Shown here: piece by piece, positions 1-6,348 of the stretch | How positions within the stretch are numbered: the stretch's first letter is position 1 | Layout: the number at the start of each line of letters is the position of its first letter | Source: Lentisphaeria bacterium | GTDB taxonomy: Bacteria > Verrucomicrobiota > Lentisphaeria > Victivallales > UBA1829 | Direction of reading: 5' to 3' | Assembly (NCBI GenBank): GCA_017623265.1 | Contig: JAGAPM010000224.1 | Location: 1-7,678 of the forward strand | Length of the DNA stretch: 7,678 nt | Notes under the pieces: generated by a model | Told to the model about the DNA's origin: nothing | Databases searched by the model: none | The model's input: the letters and a program-made list of their open reading frames with translations, nothing else | Program-made: the position numbers and the translations under genes

Positions 1-1444
1 CACCCATGTTGTAGCCGCAGAAGGGCAGCATGGCGAACGGGTCGCGGCGGACAGTACCTGCCTTGACGTCCAGAGCAGCGGCGGTCACTTCGGAACCGAC
101 CGTGGAGCCGATGAACACGCCGTGTTCCCAGCTCATGGACTGGTAAACAACGGGGAGGGTGGAGGGACGGCGGCCGCCGAACAGGAATGCGCTCACGGGC
201 ACGCCTTCCGGGTCTTCCCAGTTGTCGGCAATTGCGGGGCAGTTGCAGGCGCGGGCGGTGAAGCGGGCGTTCGGATGAGCAGCCTTGACCGGCTTGCCAT
301 CGGCGTCCTTCATATCCGGAGTCCAGTCATTGCCCTTCCAGTCGATCAGGTGTGCGGGAGCATCGTAGCCGATGCCTTCCCACCACACATCGCCGTCATC
401 GGTCAGAGCAACGTTGGTGAAGATGGTGTCTTTCGCGCAGGAGAGCATGGCGTTCGGGTTGCTCTGCATGCTGGTGCCGGGAGCAACGCCGAAGAAACCG
501 GCTTCCGGGTTGATGGCATGGAGCATGCCGTCTTTTTCGTTGAACTTCATCCAGGAGATGTCGTCGCCGATCGTTTCGACTTTCCAGCCGGGGATGGTGG
601 GAACGAGCATGGCGAGGTTGGTCTTACCGCAGGCGGAGGGGAAGGCACCGGTCACATATTTGACCTTGTTGTCTGCTTCGCGGGTAAGCTTCAGGATGAG
701 CATGTGTTCTGCCAGCCAGCCTTCATCGTGAGCCTGGACAGTGGCAATACGCAGGGCGAGGCACTTTTTGCCAAGCAGAGCGTTTCCGCCGTAACCGGAA
801 CCGTAGGACCAGATTTCACGGGTTTCGGGGAAGTGGGAGATGTATTTCTTGTCCAGCGGAGCGCAGGGCCAGATACCGTTATCGGATTCGCCGGCTTCCA
901 GCGGTTTGCCGACAGAGTGCATGCAGGGAACAAATTCGCCATCCGCACCGAGAACTTCCAGAACCTTCGTGCCGACGCGGGTCATGATGTGCATGTTGAC
1001 AACAACGTAAGCGGAGTCGGTGATTTCCACGCCGATCTTGGCGATGGGGCTGCCCACCGGACCCATGGAGAAGGGGATCACGTACATGATTCTGCCGTGC
1101 ATGCAGCCCTTGTAGAGTTCCAGCATGGTCTTCTTCAGTTCGGTCGGGTCGATCCAGTTGTTCGTCGGACCGGCATCTTCCTTCTTTTCAGAAGCGATGT
1201 ACGTACGGGCTTCAACACGGGCCACATCGGACGGGTCACTGCGGAACAGCAGGGAGTTGGGGCGCTTTTCCGGGTTCAGGCGGATCGCAAGGCCGGATTC
1301 GACCATTTCGTTGCAAAGACGATCATACTCTTCTTTGCTGCCATCGCACCAGTAGATTGCTTCCGGCTGACAGATTTCAGCCCATTCGTTCACCCATGCC
1401 ACGAGCTTCGCGTGGTTGGGAGCTGCATTCAGTTGGGGGATCAT
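1..1444 (-). CDS. pckG: Phosphoenolpyruvate carboxykinase (GTP), C-terminus beyond window
   Basis: Cytosolic enzyme interconverting oxaloacetate + GTP with PEP + CO2 + GDP, at the junction of the TCA cycle and gluconeogenesis (or the anaplerotic direction in fermenters). 481 residues are visible of roughly 600 usual for the GTP-type family; the rest lies left of position 1. Seen: SMGPVGSPIAKIGVEITDS (127-144), GYGGNALLGKK (217-227), P-loop GAFPSACGKT (266-275) with the hyper-reactive-type Cys272 and Lys274, and IGDDISWMKF (292-301). By comparison with the animal enzymes the Mn2+ ligands should be Lys227, His247 and Asp295, and the substrate-binding Arg is Arg76. EGVPVSAFLFGGRRP and DPFAMLPFCGYN near the visible end are typical of the GTP class and differ from ATP-type PckA. 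The start ATG at 1444 has GGAG seven bases upstream and its own promoter at 1526-1553. No internal stop or frameshift seen. Very secure identification. Confidence 0.97.
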   Translation of the reverse strand, partial: MIPQLNAAPNHAKLVAWVNEWAEICQPEAIYWCDGSKEEYDRLCNEMVESGLAIRLNPEKRPNSLLFRSDPSDVARVEARTYIASEKKEDAGPTNNWIDPTELKKTMLELYKGCMHGRIMYVIPFSMGPVGSPIAKIGVEITDSAYVVVNMHIMTRVGTKVLEVLGADGEFVPCMHSVGKPLEAGESDNGIWPCAPLDKKYISHFPETREIWSYGSGYGGNALLGKKCLALRIATVQAHDEGWLAEHMLILKLTREADNKVKYVTGAFPSACGKTNLAMLVPTIPGWKVETIGDDISWMKFNEKDGMLHAINPEAGFFGVAPGTSMQSNPNAMLSCAKDTIFTNVALTDDGDVWWEGIGYDAPAHLIDWKGNDWTPDMKDADGKPVKAAHPNARFTARACNCPAIADNWEDPEGVPVSAFLFGGRRPSTLPVVYQSMSWEHGVFIGSTVGSEVTAAALDVKAGTVRRDPFAMLPFCGYNMG

Positions 1445-1525
1445 TCTCGTTCTCCAATTCTGAGTTTGTTGGTTGATTGTTGTATGTTTACTCGTTCGTG
1501 TTTTTGCGCACTTTCCTGAATCTAT

Positions 1526-1553
1526 AATATACACCATAGAAAGCAGATTGCAA
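1526..1553 (-). promoter_or_regulatory. Promoter of pckG
   Basis: Read on the minus strand: -35 TTGCAA (1548-1553), 16-bp spacer, -10 TATATT (1526-1531) extended to TATATTATAG. Transcription would begin near 1519, giving a leader of about 75 nt before the pckG ATG. The leader contains a strongly A/C-rich, G-poor part (CAATCAACCAACAAACTC, about 1463-1480), which predicts little secondary structure. The -10 heptamer is identical to that of four other promoters in this window. Not experimentally shown. Confidence 0.7.
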
Positions 1554-1572
1554 GTTCTTTTTTGCGATTTTT

Positions 1573-2925
1573 TCAACTCCGGTGGTGCGGGTCATGCTGA
1601 CGCACGGTCTTTTCCACACCTTCCTCCCCGTGTTCTGCACGGAACGCACGGATCACATTGTCCAGTTTGAGCATGGCCGGCAGGATCAGCAACAGCAGGA
1701 GCAGGGTCATGGCAAAATAAAAATGGTATTCACTGAAACGGGGATATGCTGTGGAAAAATATGCTGCAAGTTTCAGCACCAATGGCGCAAGAAGCATCCC
1801 GATGATCCCCGCCGCTGCACCGGTGACCAGACTGTACAGCAGCGAGGTCCCCACCTGTTTTTCTTTTGGGACAGCCATCAGAAAATAGTTGATCATAGCG
1901 TTGTTGGTGATTACAGAAGATGTACCCTGCAGAATGAACGGCAGCAGCACCAGCAGCCACTTCCAGCCGGAAAGAAAACCGGTCGAAGGCAGCACGATCC
2001 AGAAAAGCGCCACCGGAAGAAACAGCAGATAGGAAAATATAATGACCTTGCGCGGTCCATATTTTTTGATCAGAGGTCCGCAGCTGTAGGACATGCCGAT
2101 CATGGTCAGAAATTGGCAGAGTGAAAAGAGGATCGCAGTGGTATCGGAAACACCGTAGCCGCGCTTCAAGGTGAGCAGAGACATGGGGATGACAAAGATG
2201 TTCGCCAGGTTGATCAGGAACCATGCCAGCACCAGTTTCAGCAGCCGGGGCGTGTGCAGAAGATAACTCAAACCGGAGAAGATCGGTCTCTGCGCAGCGT
2301 CCCGGGTGGAGGTCGTTTCATCCATGCGGCGGCAGAAGGTGGATGCGGTGATCCCCAGACATGCACCGAAGATGATCACGCCCACCAGAACCGGCAGAGA
2401 ATCGTTGAAATACAGAATGATACTGATGATCGTCAGTGCCAACGTGCCGGTGGCATAAAAACTGGCAACTGTTTTGCCCACCAGTCCCGGCTGTTCCTCC
2501 TCCGTGGCAATGTCCCCCACCAATGGTTGGCTCATCACGCAGCCCGCCGCCCGGAAGCCGTAAAAGAGAAACGAGCCGAGCAGCAAAGTCGCCCACGCCA
2601 GATAAGGATGGATCAGATTCATCAGCACACTCGCCGCCACCAGCAGAACCGCTATATTACGGCAGACCCAGAAATCCGCCTGACAACGGGCTGCTCCCAC
2701 CTGACCGGTCCGTTTGACGCCCAACGGCAGAAGCAGATAGCCCAGATAGACCATTGCTCCGAGCAGTGCGATCACCGCATTGGGCATCCCCATCCGTACG
2801 GCGAAAAGTACCACAACACTTTCTCCGAGACACATGTAGGAAGCACCGTTCACCAGACAGAAACGGTTGTAATTCAATTGCGACTTCTGCCGTTCGGCAT
2901 CGGTCAGGGGACGATCATATATCAT
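1573..2925 (-). CDS. MFS-like 12-TM transporter, substrate unknown
   Basis: A 450-residue polytopic inner-membrane protein. Hydrophobic segments lie roughly at residues 22-45, 49-70, 85-105, 108-130, 151-173, 177-198, 230-254, 263-286, 293-313, 321-345, 358-387 and 399-419: twelve, split 6+6 by a polar central loop (about 199-225). That is the classical major facilitator fold. A short polar N-terminus and a charged, His-rich C-terminal tail (430-450) would face the cytoplasm. A GPLIKKYGPRK stretch (283-293) after segment 8 resembles the basic loop MFS proteins carry between helices. I do not recognise a substrate-specific family. The ATG at 2925 is chosen because GAGG lies eight bases upstream and its promoter (2965-2993) lies just beyond. 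The reading frame stays open for another 460 codons upstream, but that stretch is antisense to pepT. Divergent from pepT, so joint control is possible; a role in peptide or amino-acid transport would be speculation. Confidence 0.85.
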   Translation of the reverse strand: MIYDRPLTDAERQKSQLNYNRFCLVNGASYMCLGESVVVLFAVRMGMPNAVIALLGAMVYLGYLLLPLGVKRTGQVGAARCQADFWVCRNIAVLLVAASVLMNLIHPYLAWATLLLGSFLFYGFRAAGCVMSQPLVGDIATEEEQPGLVGKTVASFYATGTLALTIISIILYFNDSLPVLVGVIIFGACLGITASTFCRRMDETTSTRDAAQRPIFSGLSYLLHTPRLLKLVLAWFLINLANIFVIPMSLLTLKRGYGVSDTTAILFSLCQFLTMIGMSYSCGPLIKKYGPRKVIIFSYLLFLPVALFWIVLPSTGFLSGWKWLLVLLPFILQGTSSVITNNAMINYFLMAVPKEKQVGTSLLYSLVTGAAAGIIGMLLAPLVLKLAAYFSTAYPRFSEYHFYFAMTLLLLLLILPAMLKLDNVIRAFRAEHGEEGVEKTVRQHDPHHRS

Positions 2926-2964
2926 AATAAAAACCTCAATATTTATTGCTGGAAATTCCGGAAT

Positions 2965-2993
2965 AATATACCACGCAAAACAAGTCTTTGCAA
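2965..2993 (-). promoter_or_regulatory. Promoter of the MFS-like transporter gene
   Basis: On the minus strand: -35 TTGCAA (2988-2993), 17-bp spacer, -10 TATATT (2965-2970) in the context TATATTATTC. Predicted start near 2958, leaving a leader of about 33 nt that carries the GAGG ribosome-binding site. Same architecture as the pckG, tRNA-Lys, adk and pepT promoters. Its -35 lies 72 bp from the -35 of the divergent pepT promoter. Confidence 0.68.
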
Positions 2994-3029
2994 GTGTGGA
3001 AATCAATATGACAGGGAATATGGGCGCTT

Positions 3030-3053
3030 CGGAAAAAAGAAATTTTTTATCCG
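3030..3053. repeat. A-tract/T-tract inverted repeat in the divergent intergenic region
   Basis: A6 (3033-3038), loop GAAA (3039-3042), T6 (3043-3048), flanked by CGG (3030-3032) and, after two unpaired bases, CCG (3051-3053). It sits about 13 bp upstream of the pepT -35 box. It could act as intrinsically curved or UP-like DNA, or as a protein site between the two divergent promoters. The symmetry is seen in the sequence; any function is inference. Confidence 0.4.
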
Positions 3054-3065
3054 CCGCTTTTCGCA

Positions 3066-3093
3066 TTGACAAAAAAGAAAGTATGCTTATATT
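3066..3093 (+). promoter_or_regulatory. Promoter of pepT
   Basis: -35 TTGACA (3066-3071, perfect sigma-70-type consensus), 16-bp spacer, -10 TATATT (3088-3093) in the context TATATTATGG. Predicted start near 3100, leader about 30 nt. It excludes the upstream in-frame ATG at 3094, which directly abuts the -10, as the translation start of pepT. This is the best-matching promoter in the window. Confidence 0.75.
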
Positions 3094-3129
3094 ATGGAAA
3101 CATACAGAAAAAACGAAAGGAGCTTTAGA

Positions 3130-4371
3130 ATGAAAGAAATCGCAACACGTTTCCTTGAATATGTGGCGTTTGATACTCAGTCGGACGGAACCACACAGAC
3201 CTATCCCTCCACAGAAAAACAGTTCAAGCTCGCAGAGTTTATCCGGGATGAACTCCTTGCTCTGGGGATTGATGACGTAACACTGACCGATAAGTGTTAT
3301 GTGTACGCCAAACTTCCTGCCACTCCGGGATGCGAAAATGTTCCCGGCTTGGGATTCATCGCCCATCTGGATACCTCCGATGCTGCATCCGGGGCGGACA
3401 TCAAGCCGCAGATCATTGAAAACTGGTCCGGTGAGCCGATCAAACTCGGAGAAAGCGGTCTTGTGATTACGCCGGGAGAGAATCTCAAAGGGCATACCCT
3501 CATCACCACCGATGGAACGACTCTGCTGGGCGCAGACGACAAAGCCGGTATCGCCATCATTGTCACTGCCGTTGAGAAGATCCTGAAAGAACGGAGCCCC
3601 CACGGTCCCCTTGCCATCGCTTTTACCCCGGATGAGGAGATCGGGGGCGGAACGACCTACTTTGATGTGGACTTCTTCGGCGCCGATTATGCCTACACCA
3701 TCGATGGCGGCGCAGCGAACCTTGTGGAATGGGAAAACTTCAACGCTGCCGATGCTCAAGTCCTGTTCAAGGGCTTTTCCACCCATCCCGGCAACTCCAA
3801 AAATACGATGGTAAATGCGCAGAAACTGGCAATGGAGTTCGATTCCATGCTTCCCCCCTGCGAGACGCCCGCCCATACCGCCGGGAAGGAGGGGTTCTAC
3901 CACCTGGTGACAAGCTGCGGTGATGTCAGTTCCGCTCGATTGAACTACATTCTGCGGGAGCATGATGCCGGACTCCTGAAAAAGCAGGAGGAGACTCTGC
4001 TCCGGGTCGCCCGCTATATGAATGAAAAATATGAGGCGGAACGGGTCACCGTTCAAATCAAAGAACGTTATCGCAATATGGCGGAAGTCGTTGAGCGATA
4101 TCCATTTCTGATCGAAATGGCAAAAGAAGCCATTGTGGCTGCGGGAATGGATTGTGCTACGAAACCCATCCGGGGCGGCACCGATGGAGCATATCTCAGT
4201 TTTATGGGATTGCCCTGTCCCAATCTGGGATACGGCGGCTATGGCGCCCACGGAGAAACTGAATACGCCGATGTGGAGGGCATGGACGCCGTTGCGCAGG
4301 TTCTCCTGCATATTATCCGGGCATTTGTCAGCAATCCTCCGCCCCCCTCCAGCGAACGGAAGACAAAGTAA
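3130..4371 (+). CDS. pepT: Peptidase T (tripeptide aminopeptidase)
   Basis: Cytosolic M20-family dizinc aminopeptidase that removes the N-terminal residue of tripeptides in the last steps of peptide degradation. 413 residues, close to the roughly 408 usual for PepT. Metal and catalytic motifs are all present: GFIAHLDTSD (75-84, His79 ligand and Asp81), LGADDKAG (133-140, bridging Asp136), TPDEEIGGG (166-174, catalytic Glu169 and ligand Glu170), TIDGG (190-194, Asp192) and GAHGETE (372-378, His374). STHPGNSKNTMVNA (217-230), in the lid/dimerisation domain, and RGGTDGA (348-354) are PepT-specific. The chosen ATG at 3130 has AAAGGAG seven bases upstream; the earlier in-frame ATG at 3094 touches the -10 box and would not be transcribed. 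The C-terminus ends in a short proline/charged tail (402-413) with no known role. It is the only plus-strand gene, divergent from the transporter and convergent with tRNA-Lys. Confidence 0.97.
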   Translation: MKEIATRFLEYVAFDTQSDGTTQTYPSTEKQFKLAEFIRDELLALGIDDVTLTDKCYVYAKLPATPGCENVPGLGFIAHLDTSDAASGADIKPQIIENWSGEPIKLGESGLVITPGENLKGHTLITTDGTTLLGADDKAGIAIIVTAVEKILKERSPHGPLAIAFTPDEEIGGGTTYFDVDFFGADYAYTIDGGAANLVEWENFNAADAQVLFKGFSTHPGNSKNTMVNAQKLAMEFDSMLPPCETPAHTAGKEGFYHLVTSCGDVSSARLNYILREHDAGLLKKQEETLLRVARYMNEKYEAERVTVQIKERYRNMAEVVERYPFLIEMAKEAIVAAGMDCATKPIRGGTDGAYLSFMGLPCPNLGYGGYGAHGETEYADVEGMDAVAQVLLHIIRAFVSNPPPPSSERKTK

Positions 4372-4418
4372 AATCCGGAATTACACACAGCGTGAATTTT
4401 GCGCTCTCCGGACGATAC

Positions 4419-4450
4419 AAAAAAATCCGAACAGAAATCTCTGTTCGGAT
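4419..4450 (-). terminator. Intrinsic terminator downstream of tRNA-Lys
   Basis: A perfect 10-bp stem (ATCCGAACAG at 4425-4434 with CTGTTCGGAT at 4441-4450), extendable by one A-T pair, closes a loop of 4-6 bases. On the minus strand it is followed by seven Ts (complement of 4419-4425). It begins about 14 bases after the encoded CCA, so it ends the tRNA transcript and any read-through from infA. On the plus strand the hairpin is followed by CCATACC rather than Ts, so it should not serve pepT efficiently. Confidence 0.88.
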
Positions 4451-4464
4451 CCATACCAAAAAAG

Positions 4465-4540
4465 TGGTGAGCCGGCGGGGGCTCGAACCCCGGACCACCG
4501 CCTTAAAAGGGCGATGCTCTACCGACTGAGCTACCGGCCC
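4465..4540 (-). tRNA. tRNA-Lys (anticodon UUU)
   Basis: A 76-nt cloverleaf including an encoded 3' CCA (4465-4467) and discriminator A (4468). The acceptor stem GGGCCGG pairs with CCGGCTC (one G-U pair). D arm GCTC/GAGC with loop AGTCGGTA. Anticodon stem TCGCC/GGCGG with loop CTTTTAA, placing TTT at positions 34-36, preceded by the invariant T33 and followed by A37. Variable loop TGGTC; T stem CGGGG/CCCCG with loop TTCGAGC. It reads AAA and, by wobble, AAG lysine codons. It has its own promoter (4579-4606) and a terminator at 4419-4450, but may also be transcribed by read-through from infA, since no terminator is visible between them. Confidence 0.97.
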
Positions 4541-4549
4541 ACTCTGGTT

Positions 4550-4570
4550 TGAAGCATTTTTCACGCTTCA
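4550..4570 (-). other. Small hairpin in the tRNA-Lys leader
   Basis: TGAAGC (4550-4555) and GCTTCA (4565-4570) form a perfect 6-bp stem around a nine-base loop, in the roughly 30-nt leader between the predicted tRNA start point and the mature 5' end. No T-run follows on either strand, so it is not an intrinsic terminator. It may be only a leader structure removed by RNase P, or chance. Confidence 0.35.
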
Positions 4571-4578
4571 TGCCATCT

Positions 4579-4606
4579 AATATAACATGCTTTTTCGTAT
4601 TTTCAA
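4579..4606 (-). promoter_or_regulatory. Promoter of tRNA-Lys
   Basis: On the minus strand: -35 TTGAAA (4601-4606), 16-bp spacer, -10 TATATT (4579-4584) in the context TATATTAGAT. Predicted start near 4572, about 32 nt before the mature tRNA 5' end. The -35 lies about 25 bases past the infA stop codon. No GC-rich discriminator typical of stringently controlled stable-RNA promoters is obvious (the bases after the -10 are GATGGCA). Confidence 0.68.
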
Positions 4607-4631
4607 GTCAGAAAATCAAAAAACATGAAAA

Positions 4632-4853
4632 TTATTTCTGGCGGAAAACGATTCTGCCTTTGGTCAGATCGTAGGGGGACATTTCAAGGGTGACGGTGTC
4701 CCCGGGAAGAATACGGATAAAGTTCATGCGCATTTTACCGCTGATGTGCGCATTTACCATGTGTCCGTTCTGAAGTTCCACCCGGAACATCGTGTTCGGG
4801 AGCACTTCTTTCACCACTCCGTCTGCTCGGACGGCGTCTTTGTCTTTAGCCAC
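4632..4853 (-). CDS. infA: Translation initiation factor IF-1
   Basis: 73 residues forming a single S1-like OB-fold. IF-1 binds the 30S A site next to the decoding region during initiation, with IF-2 and IF-3. The family core is nearly intact: GVVKEVLPNTMFRVELQNGH, then AHISGKMRMNFIRILPGDTVTLEMSPYDLTKGRIVFRQK (about 35-73), with the basic RNA-binding KMRMNFIR segment. Length matches the usual 71-73. The start is GTG at 4853, inside the last codons of map (8-bp overlap); GGAGG at 4863-4867 lies nine bases upstream, within map, so initiation is likely translationally coupled to map termination. Third gene of the adk-map-infA cluster. The usual spc-operon followers rpmJ and rpsM are absent; a tRNA-Lys gene follows instead. 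Confidence 0.97.
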   Translation of the reverse strand: MAKDKDAVRADGVVKEVLPNTMFRVELQNGHMVNAHISGKMRMNFIRILPGDTVTLEMSPYDLTKGRIVFRQK

Positions 4854-5610
4854 GTGTTAAAACCTCCGTTTGATCCTCTCCTATGAGGACCATGTGTTCA
4901 AAATGAGCCGATCTTTTTCCATCGGCAGTACGAACAGTCCAGTTGTCCTTCTCAACATAGACCTTATATGTACCCAGATTAAACATGGGTTCAATGGCAA
5001 GGACCATTCCCGGCAATAATTTGATCCCGCTGCCGGGTGTGGTAAAATTCGGCACGTCCGGCGGTTCATGAAGACGGATCCCGCAACCGTGACCGACAAA
5101 GTCCCGGACTATGCCCAGCTTGTGAGCCTGCCCGACTTTTTCCACCGCTCCGGAAAGATCCCGCATACAGTTGCCGCTTTTTGCCGCTGCGATCCCTGCT
5201 TCCAGTGCCAGACGGGTGCCGTCCAACAGACGCTGGTTGTCCGCATCCGGTTCGCCGCCCACATAGACGGAAAGGGCAGTGTCGCCCGTGGCTCCGTCAA
5301 ATGTTACCCCTACATCAATGCTGACGATATCGCCTTTTTTGATGATCTGGGAATTGGATGCAATGCCGTGGACAACGACATCGTTCAGGGAAATACAGAT
5401 ATTTGCAGGGAAGCCGCCGTATCCGAGAAAGGTGGGCTTCCCGCCGAGGGACCGGATGATCGCTCCGGCGATCATATCCAGTTCTTTTGTTGACATGCCT
5501 TCCTGAATGGAGGCGGCGATCTGGTCTCTGGCAAGAGCGGTCAGATGCGCCGCAACGCGGATCCGCGCGATCTCCTCAGGGGTGTGAATGATGAATTTGC
5601 GTTTCAGCAT
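4846..5610 (-). CDS. map: Methionine aminopeptidase, type I
   Basis: Dimetal enzyme that removes the initiator methionine from nascent proteins when the second residue is small. 254 residues, with no N-terminal zinc-finger extension and no type II insert, so it is the short type I form (about 250-265). All active-site residues are visible in the pita-bread fold: His81 (VVHGIAS), Asp99 (SIDVG), Asp110 (GATGDTA), His174 (GHGCGIRLHEPPDVPN), Glu207 (AIEPMF) and Glu238 (AHFEHMV). The start ATG at 5610 lies only four bases after the adk stop; its ribosome-binding site is weak (TTGAGTGT), consistent with translational coupling to adk. Its 3' end carries the GGAGG and GTG start of infA. Transcribed from the adk promoter; I see no separate promoter. 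Confidence 0.97.
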   Translation of the reverse strand: MLKRKFIIHTPEEIARIRVAAHLTALARDQIAASIQEGMSTKELDMIAGAIIRSLGGKPTFLGYGGFPANICISLNDVVVHGIASNSQIIKKGDIVSIDVGVTFDGATGDTALSVYVGGEPDADNQRLLDGTRLALEAGIAAAKSGNCMRDLSGAVEKVGQAHKLGIVRDFVGHGCGIRLHEPPDVPNFTTPGSGIKLLPGMVLAIEPMFNLGTYKVYVEKDNWTVRTADGKRSAHFEHMVLIGEDQTEVLTRG

Positions 5611-5614
5611 ACAC

Positions 5615-6268
5615 TCAATTCAGCACTGCGACCAGTGCTGCATACCCTTCATCTTTCGGGAGGGAGGAATCGATCTTGGAAAGTTTGCCCTTCTGCGTGT
5701 AGAATTCGATCAGAGGAGCAGTCTGTTCCTGATAGACGCTGAGACGGTTCTGGGCAGTTTCCAGAGAGTCATCGGAGCGCTGATAGAGTTCGCCGCCGCA
5801 GGAATCGCAGACACCTTCCTTCTGCGGTTTGCAGAAGAGCAGGTTGAAGCTGGCACCGCAGCCGCGGCAGGTGAGACGGGAGGTGAGACGCTGGATCAGC
5901 AGTTCCACGGGAGCATCAAAAAGCACCACGGCATCCAGATCAAGACCGATTTCTGCCATGACTTTTTCCAGCAGTTCCGCCTGGGGAACCGTACGGGGGA
6001 AGCCATCCAGAATAAAACCGCCCTTGCAGTCTTCGGCGGCAAGTCTCTTGCCGACCATGCCGGCAACGATTTCATCCGGAACCAGCTTGCCTGCATCCAT
6101 GTAGGACTTGGCACTCTTGCCCAGTTCGGTGCCGTTCTTGATTTCGGCACGGAGAATGTCACCCGTGCTGATGTGTGCCAGATTTTCCGCCTTCATCAGC
6201 GGATCGGAGAGGGTGCCTTTTCCGGCGCCCGGAGGACCGAGGAAAACCAGATTTTTCTTCTTGATCAT
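5615..6268 (-). CDS. adk: Adenylate kinase, long form with Cys4 (zinc-type) LID
   Basis: Cytosolic phosphotransferase (ATP + AMP = 2 ADP) maintaining adenylate balance. 217 residues, the usual length of long bacterial Adk. P-loop GPPGAGKGT (11-19), AMP-binding ISTGDILR (33-40), DGFPRTVPQAE (88-98), and LID residues about 127-165 ending in QRSDDSLETAQNRL. The LID contains CRGC (134-137) and CDSC (154-157), the four-cysteine zinc site typical of Gram-positive and many other Adks and absent in the E. coli type. The chosen ATG at 6268 begins MIKKKNLVFLGPPG and has AGGAG 11 bases upstream. An in-frame ATG at 6352 would add 28 residues but lies upstream of the promoter at 6320-6348, so it is rejected. 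First gene of the adk-map-infA cluster, downstream of uup. Confidence 0.97.
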   Translation of the reverse strand: MIKKKNLVFLGPPGAGKGTLSDPLMKAENLAHISTGDILRAEIKNGTELGKSAKSYMDAGKLVPDEIVAGMVGKRLAAEDCKGGFILDGFPRTVPQAELLEKVMAEIGLDLDAVVLFDAPVELLIQRLTSRLTCRGCGASFNLLFCKPQKEGVCDSCGGELYQRSDDSLETAQNRLSVYQEQTAPLIEFYTQKGKLSKIDSSLPKDEGYAALVAVLN

Positions 6269-6319
6269 TTGTCTTGAAACTCCTGTAAAAACATGAGGTT
6301 TGAAATTTCTGTACCAGAT

Positions 6320-6348
6320 AATATACAACCCTTCCATGCGATTTTCAA
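6320..6348 (-). promoter_or_regulatory. Promoter of the adk-map-infA cluster
   Basis: On the minus strand: -35 TTGAAA (6343-6348), 17-bp spacer, -10 TATATT (6320-6325) in the context TATATTATCT. Predicted start near 6313, leader about 45 nt with AGGAG before the adk ATG. It lies in the 108-bp gap after uup. Because no terminator is seen after uup, read-through from uup could also feed the cluster. Confidence 0.7.

Noticed and set aside
122..1519. A 465-codon open plus-strand frame
   Set aside because: It is antisense to pckG, a certain gene, and its product is a low-complexity Gly/His/Val/Phe-rich shadow with no recognisable domain or ribosome-binding site.
2653..2659. TATATTA on the plus strand inside the transporter gene
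   Set aside because: No TTG-type -35 box lies 16-17 bp upstream and no plus-strand gene follows until pepT, which has its own promoter.
3094..3129. 12-residue N-terminal extension of PepT from the ATG at 3094
   Set aside because: This ATG abuts the -10 box and lies upstream of the predicted transcription start; the ATG at 3130 has a good ribosome-binding site and matches the family N-terminus.
2926..4311. A 462-codon open minus-strand frame antisense to pepT, continuous with the transporter gene (912 codons in all)
   Set aside because: It exactly shadows pepT, has no membrane or domain character of its own, and the transporter has its own ribosome-binding site and promoter at 2965-2993 inside this stretch. 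The open frame follows from pepT codon usage.
4374..4412. Possible pepT terminator: paired TCCGGA copies, and a bulged AATT/CAC hairpin at 4379-4398
   Set aside because: The stems are short, bulged or widely spaced, and no proper T-run follows (only TTTT, overlapping the stem).
5588..6277. Plus-strand open frame of 229 codons
   Set aside because: Antisense shadow of adk, whose motifs are complete on the minus strand.
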